A DNA stretch of 16,228 bases, taken from contig CAMLNW010000030.1 in the NCBI GenBank assembly GCA_946481495.1, positions 1 to 16,228 on the forward strand, read 5' to 3'. The position numbers were made by a program, and so were the translations under genes. Under the pieces are notes generated by a model that saw only the letters and a program-made list of their open reading frames with translations, was not told the origin of the DNA and did no database searches. The DNA is from an uncultured Actinomycetes bacterium (GTDB lineage Bacteria > Actinomycetota > Thermoleophilia > Solirubrobacterales > Thermoleophilaceae). Positions 1 to 8,520 of this stretch are shown in pieces. Positions within the stretch are counted from its first letter, which is position 1. Each line of letters starts with the position of its first letter.

Positions 1-2747
1 CGGTCGAGGTTGACGCGGACGTCTTGGATGTGCAGCGGCACGCCTTCGAGGATCTTCGGGATCGTGTCGCTTACGGCGGTGACTTGGGCGGTCGAGCGAT
101 CGACCTGCAGTGCGGCCCGGACGACTTGGACGCCGATGTCGAACGGGCCGGCGACGGCCGGCACTACGAACACCAGCGACAGCGGCGCGCCACGGTAGGC
201 ACCTGCGAGATAGACCTTCCCGCCCGCGTAGAACGGCGAGGAGCCGACGCCTGCTCCGACCGAGGTCGTGCCGACGCGCGAGGCCTCCGGACACGACGGC
301 ATCGCCTGCTCCAACGCCCCGCTGCCACGTGCGGTACGAGCGCTCGCTTGCGCGATCGCTGCCTCGGGGCAGTAGGGGACGTCCTTGATGCTCGCGAGCA
401 GACCGCGTGGGGCGGCCGCTGAGACCTGATCGAGCTCTTGGCTGCCGTCGGGGCGTGTCAGGCGCAGCACGAACGGCGAGAACTCGCCCGCCGCCTGACT
501 CGCCGACCCAGCATCCAAACCCAATGCGAACGGCCGCTGGCCCTTCGACTGGGCGCACCCACCCGAGATCGTGAACGGATCCTCAGTCTCCGCGGGCGGA
601 CCGGAGTCCGGAGCAGACCACGGCGTCCAGCTACCGGCAGTGGTGTAGTCGCCGCACACATCAGGGGTCGCGAGACTCGCACGCGAACCGCCGCGGAAAC
701 GCAACTCGAGGTTGCTGAACGGAAGCTGCGGGTTGTGATCGAACGTCGCGGTCAAACGACCCGTCTGGGGATCGAGATCGACCCTGCCCGGCAACTTGAC
801 GTGGATGCCGTAGCGATCGTTGTCAATCACGATGTACAAACCGACCAGCGACCCAAACGGGTTATCGCCCTGGGAGGCGAGATAGACAGTCCCGTCGATC
901 TGGTCCTCGAGCAACGGCGTGTCGATCGACGCGGTCCCAAGCTTCGAACCATCCGGACACGCAGGATCGGACTTGTCGAAACGAATCGGGTTCGGCTCAG
1001 CAAACCCAGTCCCCTTCAACCCGATCTGAGCAGTAGTACAAGCCGCGAGGCCGTTAGCGGCCGACGGGTTGAGCGTCAACCCCTCCGGCAACGACACGAC
1101 CGACTTCTTCAAATGCGGCGACGCGAGCTCCTCGGGATCCAACAAACCCTCCTGAGGAACCGACAGATCAGCCGTCACACCCGCAGGCGACGCACCAGCC
1201 TCGGTACCGGGATCGAACGAAAACGCCGGATCGAACTCCAACTCGTCGCAATCCGTCACAGCCGGCGCCGGATAACTCATCTCATCGAACACCGCCGACT
1301 CCTGCCACGTATTCACGAAGATCTTCGTGACCGGGGTCGACTGCGCCTCACCGGCACAGTTCGTACCCATCGTCAAGAACGCCTTGCCGTCCGCGCCGGG
1401 CGGGACGCCATACAAGAACGAGCCGCCGCCATAGACGCTGCGCGAGATCGGAATGTTCGGCAGATCGGCCGTAACGCCGTAGTCGCCGTCGCTGCGCAAC
1501 ACCGCACCAATCCGGGCCTGCGCCGAGATGATCGGGAACGCGAACTCGGCCGGATAGCCGTCCTTGGGATCGACGTTGGAGATCGGCTGCTCGTTATGCC
1601 ACACACTGCATACAGAGCACGTCCAGACCGCCGCGCTGTCCCACGAGTTCAGGAGAGGCAGCGCCATGCCGACGTCGGCCTCCTCCGGGCACTCCGTGAC
1701 GTCACCCACGTCGAGCGGCTCGTTCGGAGGCGTCCTGGTCGGCTGGCGCTGGGAACAGTGCGGCGTGACCAGCGGATTGCCAGTGAATCCCGGCGGCAGC
1801 TCGACCGCTAGATCCTTGACGTTATAGGCCGGGATGATCTTTCCAAACGGCGTCTTTCGGCTGCTCCAGAGAAAGAACGAGCCCGCACTGTAAGGATGCG
1901 CACCAGCGGCTGTCATCGGCCGCCCGTCAGCGTCAAAGGCGCCAGCCCACCACGCCGTGATCCCGGGCTCGGCCGGCTGCGACGAGACGGTGACCGGCAT
2001 CTCATACTCGAAGAAGCCCTCCGGGTCGGGCAGCGTCCCGCCACCATCGACCTCTAACTTCACCGTTGAATTAGCCGGCGCAGACGGAGCAACCGTCACC
2101 GGCACACGCACAGTCGGCGGAACCCTCCCCGGCTCCACCACACGCGGGAAGCTGCAACTGACCGTCACCTGCCCAGCACCCGTGGGCGTACACGACCACA
2201 AACCCTCCGGATCGGTAGGCGTGCCAGCGGTCCTAATGCCATCAGGAAGCGGACCGATCGTCAACGTGATCGGACCACTCGACGCAGCCCCACCGACATT
2301 CATCATCCAAATACCGAGATGACCCGAGGGAGTCAACTCGACAGTCGCCCCTCCCGCGGCGGCCATCAGCGGGACGTCGGTCCCCGCCAGCGGCCCCCCG
2401 TCGAAGGTCACGATCCAAGAGTGAGCAAACAGACCCGCATCGGGATTGTCAGCGACGCTGACGCTGCCACCCCCAGTGCTGATCGACGGCAGCGCGTTGA
2501 GCGCCGCCGCGACACTGCTCGACGAAGCATCCGAGGCAAGCGCCGCGGTCGTGCTGCCGTTAAAGGTCAGCGTGAAGGTGCCGAAGGCCGGGCCGGTGAC
2601 CGTCTGGCGCTCCGAAGACGACGACTCCAGATGCGTCGGACCCGGAGCGCCGATCACCTTCCAGCCCGGCGACGCCGCCTGAGCCGAGCTAGCCAAGACC
2701 GACAGCGTCAAGACCGCCGCGAGAGTCGTCAGCAACGTGCGAAGCAT
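1..2747 (-). CDS. Large secreted repeat protein, module B second gene (3' end outside window)
   Basis: The reading frame is open from 2747 to the left edge, giving 915 codons without a stop. It is a paralogue of the protein at 10709-14236: both mature N termini contain PGWKV and then an ALNALPSIS block followed by a FDGGPLAGTDVP block. The start at 2747 is chosen because a typical Sec signal peptide follows (MLRTLLTTLAAV..., cleavage after AQA near residue 24) and GGAAGG lies 10 bases upstream. An ATG six codons further up (2765) has no ribosome site. Two copies of a roughly 200-residue unit with a C-P-x-x-S-x-x-G-T core are visible (near residues 597 and 819); the third copy of the paralogue would lie beyond the edge, so roughly 260 to 280 residues are missing. 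The function of the family is unknown to me. It was probably co-transcribed with the gene at 2801-7108, 53 bases upstream. It is exported by inference, with many cysteines that could form disulfides. Confidence 0.85.
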   Translation of the reverse strand, partial: MLRTLLTTLAAVLTLSVLASSAQAASPGWKVIGAPGPTHLESSSSERQTVTGPAFGTFTLTFNGSTTAALASDASSSSVAAALNALPSISTGGGSVSVADNPDAGLFAHSWIVTFDGGPLAGTDVPLMAAAGGATVELTPSGHLGIWMMNVGGAASSGPITLTIGPLPDGIRTAGTPTDPEGLWSCTPTGAGQVTVSCSFPRVVEPGRVPPTVRVPVTVAPSAPANSTVKLEVDGGGTLPDPEGFFEYEMPVTVSSQPAEPGITAWWAGAFDADGRPMTAAGAHPYSAGSFFLWSSRKTPFGKIIPAYNVKDLAVELPPGFTGNPLVTPHCSQRQPTRTPPNEPLDVGDVTECPEEADVGMALPLLNSWDSAAVWTCSVCSVWHNEQPISNVDPKDGYPAEFAFPIISAQARIGAVLRSDGDYGVTADLPNIPISRSVYGGGSFLYGVPPGADGKAFLTMGTNCAGEAQSTPVTKIFVNTWQESAVFDEMSYPAPAVTDCDELEFDPAFSFDPGTEAGASPAGVTADLSVPQEGLLDPEELASPHLKKSVVSLPEGLTLNPSAANGLAACTTAQIGLKGTGFAEPNPIRFDKSDPACPDGSKLGTASIDTPLLEDQIDGTVYLASQGDNPFGSLVGLYIVIDNDRYGIHVKLPGRVDLDPQTGRLTATFDHNPQLPFSNLELRFRGGSRASLATPDVCGDYTTAGSWTPWSAPDSGPPAETEDPFTISGGCAQSKGQRPFALGLDAGSASQAAGEFSPFVLRLTRPDGSQELDQVSAAAPRGLLASIKDVPYCPEAAIAQASARTARGSGALEQAMPSCPEASRVGTTSVGAGVGSSPFYAGGKVYLAGAYRGAPLSLVFVVPAVAGPFDIGVQVVRAALQVDRSTAQVTAVSDTIPKILEGVPLHIQDVRVNLD
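2478..2508 (-). repeat. 31-base block identical to 13925-13955
   Basis: This block lies in the coding sequence for ALNALPSIS near the N terminus of the module B repeat protein. It is identical at DNA level to the same position in the module A paralogue, in direct orientation, and marks the duplicated origin of the two genes. Confidence 0.8.
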
Positions 2748-2757
2748 CCTGTTTGCG

Positions 2758-2763
2758 CCTTCC
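2758..2763 (-). promoter_or_regulatory. Ribosome binding site for the 2747 start
   Basis: On the minus strand GGAAGG lies 10 bases before the ATG at 2747. It overlaps the alternative ATG at 2765-2763, which itself has no purine-rich site upstream. This decides the start in favour of 2747. Confidence 0.5.
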
Positions 2764-2800
2764 ATCGTGGACGGGATTGCAATCGATCCGATACGCGCGC

Positions 2801-5800
2801 TCACCGGGCACCTCCCGCGGCCGGACGCGCACTCGGCGCGGTGAGCCGCACCTGGACGACCTTCGCTCGCGCATCACCGAAACCGACCCGAATCGCGACC
2901 ACCAGCCTGCCCTTGCGCCGAAGCTGCGCACGCGCATCCCTCGACAGACCGAAACGGACACCGACCACGCTCGCGCTCAGGGCCTTGGCCGTGGCGGAAG
3001 CCACGCTGCGGCGGCGTTTGCCGATCCTCGCGCTCGCGGCAAGCCGCACCACACCCGCCCGGCTCACCGAGACACGCAACCGAGCCTTCCCACCACGCGC
3101 CAACACCCGCCGCTGAGCAACCGACAACACACCCACACGACCGATCACCGCACGCGGCCCCTCATCGACATCGCCATCACCCGCGCCGCCCTTGGTCGGG
3201 GCCGCCAGGGCCCCCGGGCCCTGGGGCGCAGCGCCCTCACAAGAGCCCTCGGCCAACGGATCACACGCCTGTGGCGACGACGGCGCCGGGAAGCCGCCAC
3301 CGACACGCGCGACATACAGGTCGGTGCGACCGTCGGTGTCCCACGGAAGGACCGCCTCGTCACTGCGGAAGAACACGCTCCCACCATCAGTGCTGTTCCC
3401 CTCGATGTTCGGCTGCTCCTTCGCGAGATCGGTGGTGAGCAGCGTGATCTGGCCCTCATGCCACTCATAGAGATTCTTGTTGCCACTCACCGCCCCAGGC
3501 GCAAGCGGGTCATAGGAGACGAAGAAGATCCGCGACCCATCCTCTGAGAGCGGAAGCGGATAGCGACTCGCTCCCTGCCCGTATCCCCTCCCCACCGGCT
3601 TGGAGGTGTTCTGAGTCATCTCGACCTCCGGAAGCACCGAAGACTGCCCATCGCGCCGACACGAGACACACTCAAGCGCCCCAGTCGCGGCCGAGTAGCG
3701 ATACGCCTCCGCAGCGCCACCGGAGTCATAGCCCGTCAGGTCCGCGTAGGACTGAAACACCAGATGACCGCCGCTCGGCGTCGTCTGCGAGCTCCAGCTT
3801 TGGTGATCCTCCTGACTGCTCGGGTGGGTGGCGAGAACGCCGATGTTGCGGATCTGGCCGGGAGGTTTCCGTACGTCCGAGTACGGGAGCGTCGCCACAT
3901 AGGACAGCGTCCCCGAATCCCACAGGTAGACGTTGTAGCCGCGGGTGTCGGCGGCGTCGTTTTGCGCGTAGGTCTGTCCCTTGCCCGCGACCAGTTGGCC
4001 CTTGGCGGCGAAGTACGCTCGCGATCCGTCGTCTGAGGCGTCGAGCAGTCCCGCGACGCTCGCGCCCGCGCTGTCGGCGGGATTCGACGACGGCGTGAGA
4101 TCGACCAGCTCCCCCGTCGCGGCCGTGTAGCGATACAGATCGCACCCGGCGCCGAGATTGGTGGGGGTGGTGGCGCCCGGGTCGCAGCTTGTCGCGCCGC
4201 TGCTGGAGCCGTTGGCCGCGAGGCCGTAGCGCGCGGTGAAGAAGACGTGACTGCCCGAAGGAGTCGCCTTCTGGAACACCGAATGGCCGTTGTTGGCGGT
4301 TGCCGTCTGCGACTGCGAGACATCGACGCCGGTCTGGCCGTCCTCGCGCATGAAGACCGCCCGCTGACCCAGATCGCCACCGAGCTGGCTGGTCGCCGTG
4401 AAAAAGAACCGCGAACCATCCACCGACAGCACATTGCGCCCCACATAGCCGGCGACAAACGGGGAGCCGGTATCTGAGTTCGCAAGCGACTTGAGCGCGC
4501 CAACGCCCACCGGACCTGTCGCAACGACCGGGCCTGACGGGCTCGGGATCACACCCGGACTGCGCAATGTCCCGTTGTCCCACTCATACAACGCCTCATC
4601 GCCAAAGCCACCGGCTGTGACGGGCACTCCGGGGTAGCGAAACGACGTCGTGAAGAACACCCGGCTGCAATCGTCCGCAGCGCCAACGGGCACGTACGTG
4701 GCCTGCACCACAGTGCCGCTCGGCGGGACCGTCAGGTTGGTCGGCGCGACGCCCGGAACGAGGGTGTAGCCCCCACCGGCATCGGCACGGTAGAGATTCC
4801 ACCTCCCGACGTCACGGACCCCCACCGCAGCGGGATCGTCGGTGAGCAGGTGCGGGCTGGTCAAGAACCCGCACTCCAGCTCGCTCGAGATGAACTTGGT
4901 GTTGCCGTTCGAAGCCTCGCCGTCGGCGGTGTAGACCGGACCCAGCGCCGGCGAGGTGATGAACTCACTCGACAGCCAGCCAGCCGGACCACGACCCGCG
5001 CGATAGATCCCCTCCCCCGCACCGGCCAAACTCGACGAATAGCCCATCAAGTACGCGATCGACCCCCCGTCAGGGCTCGGCAACGACTGATGCTCACCAA
5101 CACCCTGAACCGGCTTGGTCGCCTCGCCCGTCAAGCCCTTGTCCAGCGGCGAGACCAGCTCGAAGCGCCGGCCCTGGGTCAACCCTTGGTCGTTGAGGGT
5201 CTCGAACGGCTGTAGGTCACCGGTCGTGGTGCCCTGCGAGTTGCTCGCGACGACACGGAAGTAGTAGCCGGTCTCAGGGTCGAGCGCTGAGGGAGACGCC
5301 CCGACTGTGACCGGCTTGAAGCCAGCCCCGGCGAAGAGGGTGTGCTCGGCGGGGATGCGCCGGTCGAGATCTCCGGGGTCGGTGCCGTACTCGAAGTAGT
5401 AGCTGGTGTTCAGGCCGCCCGGGTTGATCTTGGCCTGCAGCCTCGCCTCGGTCTGATCGACCCACGCAGGAACCTGCCCGGCGACCGCCGGCGCAGAGAC
5501 CGCGAGCGCGTCGGTCAAGAAGATCCCCTCGGCCGTGAACTGCTCCGGGTTGCCGAACGGCTTCTGGGTCACCAGCCGAACGCGGTAGAAGCTGTTCGGC
5601 TCTAGCCCAGTCACGTTGGCGCTCACCGCAACCGGGGTACTGCCGGCGGGCAACTGCGTCGCCGGCCCCGCAGACACCCAAACCACCCCGTCGGCCGAAT
5701 ACTGGAAGCGGTAGCTGACCGGGAACGTGCTGTCGGGGTTGACGGTGCCGTTGAGCGTCGCCGTGGTGGTCGTGACGTTCGTGGAATCCGCAGGAGCAGC

Positions 5801-7108
5801 GATCGCCGCGGGCATGCCATCGCCATCGGCGGCAAACAACTGATGGCCGACGGTCTGCGACGTCATGTAGATGTCACCCGATCCCGGCGCCACGGCAAGA
5901 CCGTTCGCCGCGAGACCCGAACCGACGTAATGGTTGTCAACAACAGTCGGCGACGTCCCAGAACTCGCGAGCTCGAAAACCGAGCCGCGAGCGAGCAGCA
6001 GATGACCCGCGCCATCGACCGCGATGCCCACAGTGGCATTGCTGTCCCCGAGCGCGCTCGAGGAAATCTCCGGCATCAGCAGCGCAGCCGGCGTCGTCTC
6101 ACCAGTGTCGAACCGCATCACGCGACTGCCGTTGGTGCTGTCCGACGTGTAAAGGACGCCTCCCGCATCGACCACCAGATGAAACGGCTGAGCGGTGGCA
6201 AACCGGCCGTTCGCAGTGCCCGCCGCAGCGGCCACCTTGCACGCCCCCGTAGCGGCAGAGGTGCAGATCTCGAAGTTGTCGGTGCCGACGTCTCCGGGCT
6301 GGCCGGTGGGAACGACGTCCCAACCGAACGTCCGAACGAAGTCGCCGTCGGCCTCGAACTCCTGGACACGACGGTTCGTCCTGTCGCCGACGATGACGTT
6401 CCCGGCATTCGGGTTACCGGCGGGTACCACGGTCAGGTGCCCCTGCGACGCCGCGAACTGGCCGCCGTTCGCGCCCGCGGCAGCGGCGATCTTGCAGTCC
6501 GCAGCCACCGTGCAGACCTCGAAGGTCGTCACACCACCCGTGGTGACATCCCAACCCCAAGCACGATCGAAGACGACCGGATCGGCCGGATTCGCGGGCA
6601 ACGTGAACTTCTGCACACGACGGTTGCCCTGGTCCGTGACGTAGACCGCCCCGCTGCCCTGATCGACCGCGACGCCAACAGGCGCGTTGAACGCACCACC
6701 GACCTGAGTCGTCGTCACCCCCGCCTTGCAATCCGCGGCAACAGTGCAGGTCTCCATCGTCGTCCCACCAGCGGGAACGCTCACATCCGCACCCCACGCC
6801 CGGATGAAGCTGCCATTGGCCGCGAACTGCTGAATGCGGTTGTTGGCGCCATCGACGACGAAGACGTCCCCCACCGCCGCGTTCCCCGCCCCGCTCGCGT
6901 TGACAGCAACACCGCGCGGCTGGTTGAACAGCCCGCCCGTCGTCCCAGACGAAGCCGAACCAGCAACGATCCGATCCACGAACTTCCCAGCCATCGACAC
7001 CGCCGGAACAAGACCGAGGACGGCCGTCGAAGCGAGCAGCGCGACCAGGAAGCGCGACGCGCGACCGTTGGACAACGGCTGCGGAACACTGCTGCGAACA
7101 CGCCTCAT
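2801..7108 (-). CDS. Secreted NHL / fibronectin-like / TolB-type beta-propeller protein, module B first gene
   Basis: The protein has 1435 residues. Residues 1-40 form a Sec signal peptide ending VSMA. Residues 41-430 hold NHL-type repeats (for example VGVAVDQGSGAVYVTDQGNR) with inserted loops carrying paired cysteines, CTVAADC at about 121 and 199 and a longer variant at about 282. Two fibronectin-like domains follow, at about 440-530 and 535-636 (the second with YYFEYGTDPGD). From about 645 (RRFELVSPLDKG) to about 1300 there are PD40/TolB-like propeller blades (SPDGGSIAYL, SEDGSRIFFVS) with a CVSC motif at 1147-1150. The last ~110 residues are a basic, Ig-like beta domain rich in Arg and Val. 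AGGAGAGG lies 10 bases before the start. No sortase signal or C-terminal membrane helix is visible. I infer an extracellular or surface-associated protein; the propeller families often bind proteins or sugars, but no ligand can be named. It is the first gene of a two-gene unit with the 2747 gene. Confidence 0.9.
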   Translation of the reverse strand: MRRVRSSVPQPLSNGRASRFLVALLASTAVLGLVPAVSMAGKFVDRIVAGSASSGTTGGLFNQPRGVAVNASGAGNAAVGDVFVVDGANNRIQQFAANGSFIRAWGADVSVPAGGTTMETCTVAADCKAGVTTTQVGGAFNAPVGVAVDQGSGAVYVTDQGNRRVQKFTLPANPADPVVFDRAWGWDVTTGGVTTFEVCTVAADCKIAAAAGANGGQFAASQGHLTVVPAGNPNAGNVIVGDRTNRRVQEFEADGDFVRTFGWDVVPTGQPGDVGTDNFEICTSAATGACKVAAAAGTANGRFATAQPFHLVVDAGGVLYTSDSTNGSRVMRFDTGETTPAALLMPEISSSALGDSNATVGIAVDGAGHLLLARGSVFELASSGTSPTVVDNHYVGSGLAANGLAVAPGSGDIYMTSQTVGHQLFAADGDGMPAAIAAPADSTNVTTTTATLNGTVNPDSTFPVSYRFQYSADGVVWVSAGPATQLPAGSTPVAVSANVTGLEPNSFYRVRLVTQKPFGNPEQFTAEGIFLTDALAVSAPAVAGQVPAWVDQTEARLQAKINPGGLNTSYYFEYGTDPGDLDRRIPAEHTLFAGAGFKPVTVGASPSALDPETGYYFRVVASNSQGTTTGDLQPFETLNDQGLTQGRRFELVSPLDKGLTGEATKPVQGVGEHQSLPSPDGGSIAYLMGYSSSLAGAGEGIYRAGRGPAGWLSSEFITSPALGPVYTADGEASNGNTKFISSELECGFLTSPHLLTDDPAAVGVRDVGRWNLYRADAGGGYTLVPGVAPTNLTVPPSGTVVQATYVPVGAADDCSRVFFTTSFRYPGVPVTAGGFGDEALYEWDNGTLRSPGVIPSPSGPVVATGPVGVGALKSLANSDTGSPFVAGYVGRNVLSVDGSRFFFTATSQLGGDLGQRAVFMREDGQTGVDVSQSQTATANNGHSVFQKATPSGSHVFFTARYGLAANGSSSGATSCDPGATTPTNLGAGCDLYRYTAATGELVDLTPSSNPADSAGASVAGLLDASDDGSRAYFAAKGQLVAGKGQTYAQNDAADTRGYNVYLWDSGTLSYVATLPYSDVRKPPGQIRNIGVLATHPSSQEDHQSWSSQTTPSGGHLVFQSYADLTGYDSGGAAEAYRYSAATGALECVSCRRDGQSSVLPEVEMTQNTSKPVGRGYGQGASRYPLPLSEDGSRIFFVSYDPLAPGAVSGNKNLYEWHEGQITLLTTDLAKEQPNIEGNSTDGGSVFFRSDEAVLPWDTDGRTDLYVARVGGGFPAPSSPQACDPLAEGSCEGAAPQGPGALAAPTKGGAGDGDVDEGPRAVIGRVGVLSVAQRRVLARGGKARLRVSVSRAGVVRLAASARIGKRRRSVASATAKALSASVVGVRFGLSRDARAQLRRKGRLVVAIRVGFGDARAKVVQVRLTAPSARPAAGGAR

Positions 7109-7134
7109 CTGTGCGATTCCTCTCCTCGTTGCAT
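7105..7134 (-). other. Possible 9-codon leader ORF coupled to module B
   Basis: An ATG at 7134-7132 opens a frame MQRGEESHR whose TGA (7107-7105) overlaps the ATG of the 1435-residue protein as ATGA. A purine-rich stretch (GGGAGAGCGAGAG) lies just before its ATG. The arrangement is what translational coupling or a leader peptide would look like. The peptide has no obvious attenuator signature, and chance is a real alternative because the leader of this gene is purine-rich throughout. Confidence 0.3.
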
Positions 7135-7176
7135 CTCTCGCTCTCCCGCCGGGCGGGACCGTCTCCCAACGCCACC

Positions 7177-7206
7177 ACGGTAAACCGGTGGGTGTCTAGA
7201 TGTCAA
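7177..7206 (-). promoter_or_regulatory. Putative promoter of module B
   Basis: On the minus strand a perfect TTGACA (7206-7201) is followed after 18 bases by TACCGT (7182-7177), which fits the TANNNT form of an actinobacterial -10 box. Transcription would begin near 7170, giving a leader of roughly 60 bases before the ATG at 7108. The spacer contains TCTAGACA, the same octamer found in the 7264-7284 inverted repeat, so a repressor bound here would block RNA polymerase. Confidence 0.5.
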
Positions 7207-7208
7207 CA
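7193..7208. promoter_or_regulatory. Putative operator 1 (CTAG-type), inside the module B promoter
   Basis: TGTCTAGATGTCAACA is an imperfect palindrome (TGT...ACA ends) that begins with the same TGTCTAGAT as the inverted repeat at 7264. It covers the -35 box and part of the spacer of the module B promoter. Binding by the adjacent TetR-type protein is inferred. Confidence 0.4.
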
Positions 7209-7263
7209 GAGAACGATTCAGAAACTCTGCGTTTGGCAAGATTTACTGCTCTAGAGAGGCAAA

Positions 7264-7284
7264 TGTCTAGATTTATCCTAGACA
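7264..7284. promoter_or_regulatory. Putative TetR operator 2: perfect 7-base inverted repeat
   Basis: The left arm TGTCTAG (7264-7270) and right arm CTAGACA (7278-7284) are perfect inverted copies around a 7-base AT-rich centre. The right arm overlaps the TAGACA -35-like box of the regulator gene at 7314, as expected for autoregulation. A further palindrome, CTCTAGAG, lies at 7249-7256. CTAG is otherwise rare in this GC-rich window, yet four copies fall within 86 bases here. Confidence 0.55.
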
Positions 7285-7307
7285 CCTATCAGTCTCCATA
7301 GTACAGT
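7279..7307 (+). promoter_or_regulatory. Putative promoter of the TetR-type gene, leaderless
   Basis: TAGACA (7279-7284) and TACAGT (7302-7307) are separated by 17 bases. The -10 box ends six bases before the ATG at 7314, so transcription should begin at or next to the start codon. No Shine-Dalgarno sequence lies upstream of this ATG, which agrees with a leaderless mRNA, a common arrangement in actinobacteria. Confidence 0.5.
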
Positions 7308-7313
7308 CGCCTC

Positions 7314-8453
7314 ATGTCCGATCACCGATCTCGACCGACCGGCGCCGCGCTGGTCACGGGCGTCCAGGCGGGGAGAGCGCGCCCGGAGCAGTTGCGCGGC
7401 GGAAACCACGGCTTGACGCCTCAGCAGGTCGCCGAATCGCAGCGCACGCGGATCCTGGCCGCGATGCGTGACCTGGTGGCCACGCGTGGCTTCCACGACG
7501 TTCCCGTGGCCTCGGTCATCCAGCACGCCGGCGTCTCGCGCAAGACCTTCTACGAGCTCTACGCGAGCAAGGAGGAGTGCTTCGTCGCCATCTACGAGCA
7601 GGAGATGGAGCGAGTCCTCGCCCCCACGCTGCACGCCTTCGAAGGAAGCGAGCCGTGGGTCGACCGGCTGCGCACCGCGCTCGGCGTCCTGCTCGGCACG
7701 CTGGCCACCGACCCCGCCGCGGCGCGAATCTGCTTCGTCGAGGTGCTCGCCGCCGGGCCGCTCGCGCTCGAGCGGCGCGCCGAGGCCTACGCGGCGCTCG
7801 ACCCGCTGTTCGCTCCGCCGGCGGAGGGTTCGCCGGGCACGGCCGGCAAAGCCGCGGCCGCGCCACCGCTGGCGCCCACCCGCGCCATCGTCGCCGGCTC
7901 CGTCGGCTATCTCACCGAGACCCTCCACCGCGAGATCGGCGCCGGGCGCGCCAGCGAGCTCCCCAAGCTCCGCGCGCAGCTGATGCAGACCCTGACGCTC
8001 CCGTTCGCCGACCGGGGCGTCGCCGAGGAACCGGCCCCCGACGATCCCGAGGCACGCGCGTTCGTCACCGCCTACGGCGAGATCGCCGCCGACCTGCTCG
8101 CGCGAACCGGCGCCGCGATCGCCACCGACGACGACGGGGCGACCCGCGTCCGCGCCGGCGTCGCCGCGCTGCTCGGCTTCTGCGCCCAGGAGCCCGAGCG
8201 CGCACGGACCTGCTTCGTCGAAGCGCTCAACGCCGGCCCCACCGCCCGCGAGCGCCGCGACGAGACCACCCGCCGCCTCTCCGCCCTGTTCGCCCGCCCC
8301 CTGCGCGAGCTGCGCCCGAGCGACCGCATCGCCGAGGTCTCAGCCGTCGCGCTCGTAGGCGGCTTCCACGAGCTCACCTACGACGCGATCGACCGCATGG
8401 CCCCCGCCGACCTGCCGACCGTCGACTCGGTCGTGGCCGTGGCGCGGCTCTGA
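7314..8453 (+). CDS. TetR/AcrR-type regulator with duplicated ligand-binding domain
   Basis: The protein has 379 residues, against about 200 for a usual TetR protein. After an N-terminal extension of about 40 residues, residues 46-92 form the TetR DNA-binding domain (ILAAMRDLVATRGF, then SVIQHAGVSRKTFYELYASKEE). Residues 90-167 align without gaps to 250-327, with 33 of 78 identical by hand count; the clearest shared block is CFVE-x-L-x-AGP-x-A-x-ERR. The tails (about 193-228 and 345-379) also align more weakly. So there is one DNA-binding domain and two sensor domains. The start at 7314 fits a leaderless promoter. Divergent transcription from the 2801-7108 gene and CTAG operators over both promoters suggest control of itself and that operon. 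The ligand is unknown. The ATPase gene follows after 67 bases on the same strand. Confidence 0.9.
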   Translation: MSDHRSRPTGAALVTGVQAGRARPEQLRGGNHGLTPQQVAESQRTRILAAMRDLVATRGFHDVPVASVIQHAGVSRKTFYELYASKEECFVAIYEQEMERVLAPTLHAFEGSEPWVDRLRTALGVLLGTLATDPAAARICFVEVLAAGPLALERRAEAYAALDPLFAPPAEGSPGTAGKAAAAPPLAPTRAIVAGSVGYLTETLHREIGAGRASELPKLRAQLMQTLTLPFADRGVAEEPAPDDPEARAFVTAYGEIAADLLARTGAAIATDDDGATRVRAGVAALLGFCAQEPERARTCFVEALNAGPTARERRDETTRRLSALFARPLRELRPSDRIAEVSAVALVGGFHELTYDAIDRMAPADLPTVDSVVAVARL

Positions 8454-8506
8454 CCTCACCGCCAGCGTCGAAGGCCTCACTGGCCTGGGACTTTGACAAG
8501 CACTCG

Positions 8507-8517
8507 CGTATGATACG
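8507..8517 (+). promoter_or_regulatory. -10-like box and small palindrome before the ATPase gene
   Basis: TATGAT at 8509-8514 matches the -10 consensus at five of six bases and ends six bases before the ATG at 8521, the same spacing as at the TetR gene, so a leaderless transcript is likely. It sits inside the palindrome CGTAT-G-ATACG (8507-8517), a possible operator. A TTGACA at 8493-8498 is only 10 bases away, too close to pair with this -10 box. Confidence 0.4.
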
Positions 8518-8520
8518 TAG

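Noticed and set aside
438..1811. 457-codon open frame on the plus strand
   Set aside because: It is antisense to the module B repeat protein, whose own frame is open throughout and matches its paralogue. The plus frame is Arg-rich with no recognisable motif, as expected for a shadow frame in GC-rich DNA.
2478..2508. 31-base identity with 13925-13955 as an attachment site
   Set aside because: It lies inside homologous coding sequence with other near-identical stretches nearby, and no integrase is present, so gene duplication explains it.
1..2747. Possibility that the left region is a degraded gene
   Set aside because: Spot checks of the frame near the left edge and around 430 and 1600, and the continuous match to the paralogue, show one open frame running off the edge.
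5843..7183. 446-codon plus-strand frame opposite the NHL region
   Set aside because: It has low-complexity Arg/Asp composition and no start signal, while the opposite strand encodes clear NHL repeats.
8472..8486. AGGCC-TCACT-GGCCT hairpin after the TetR gene as a terminator
   Set aside because: The stem is only five pairs and is followed by no more than three T's, so it is too weak to call.
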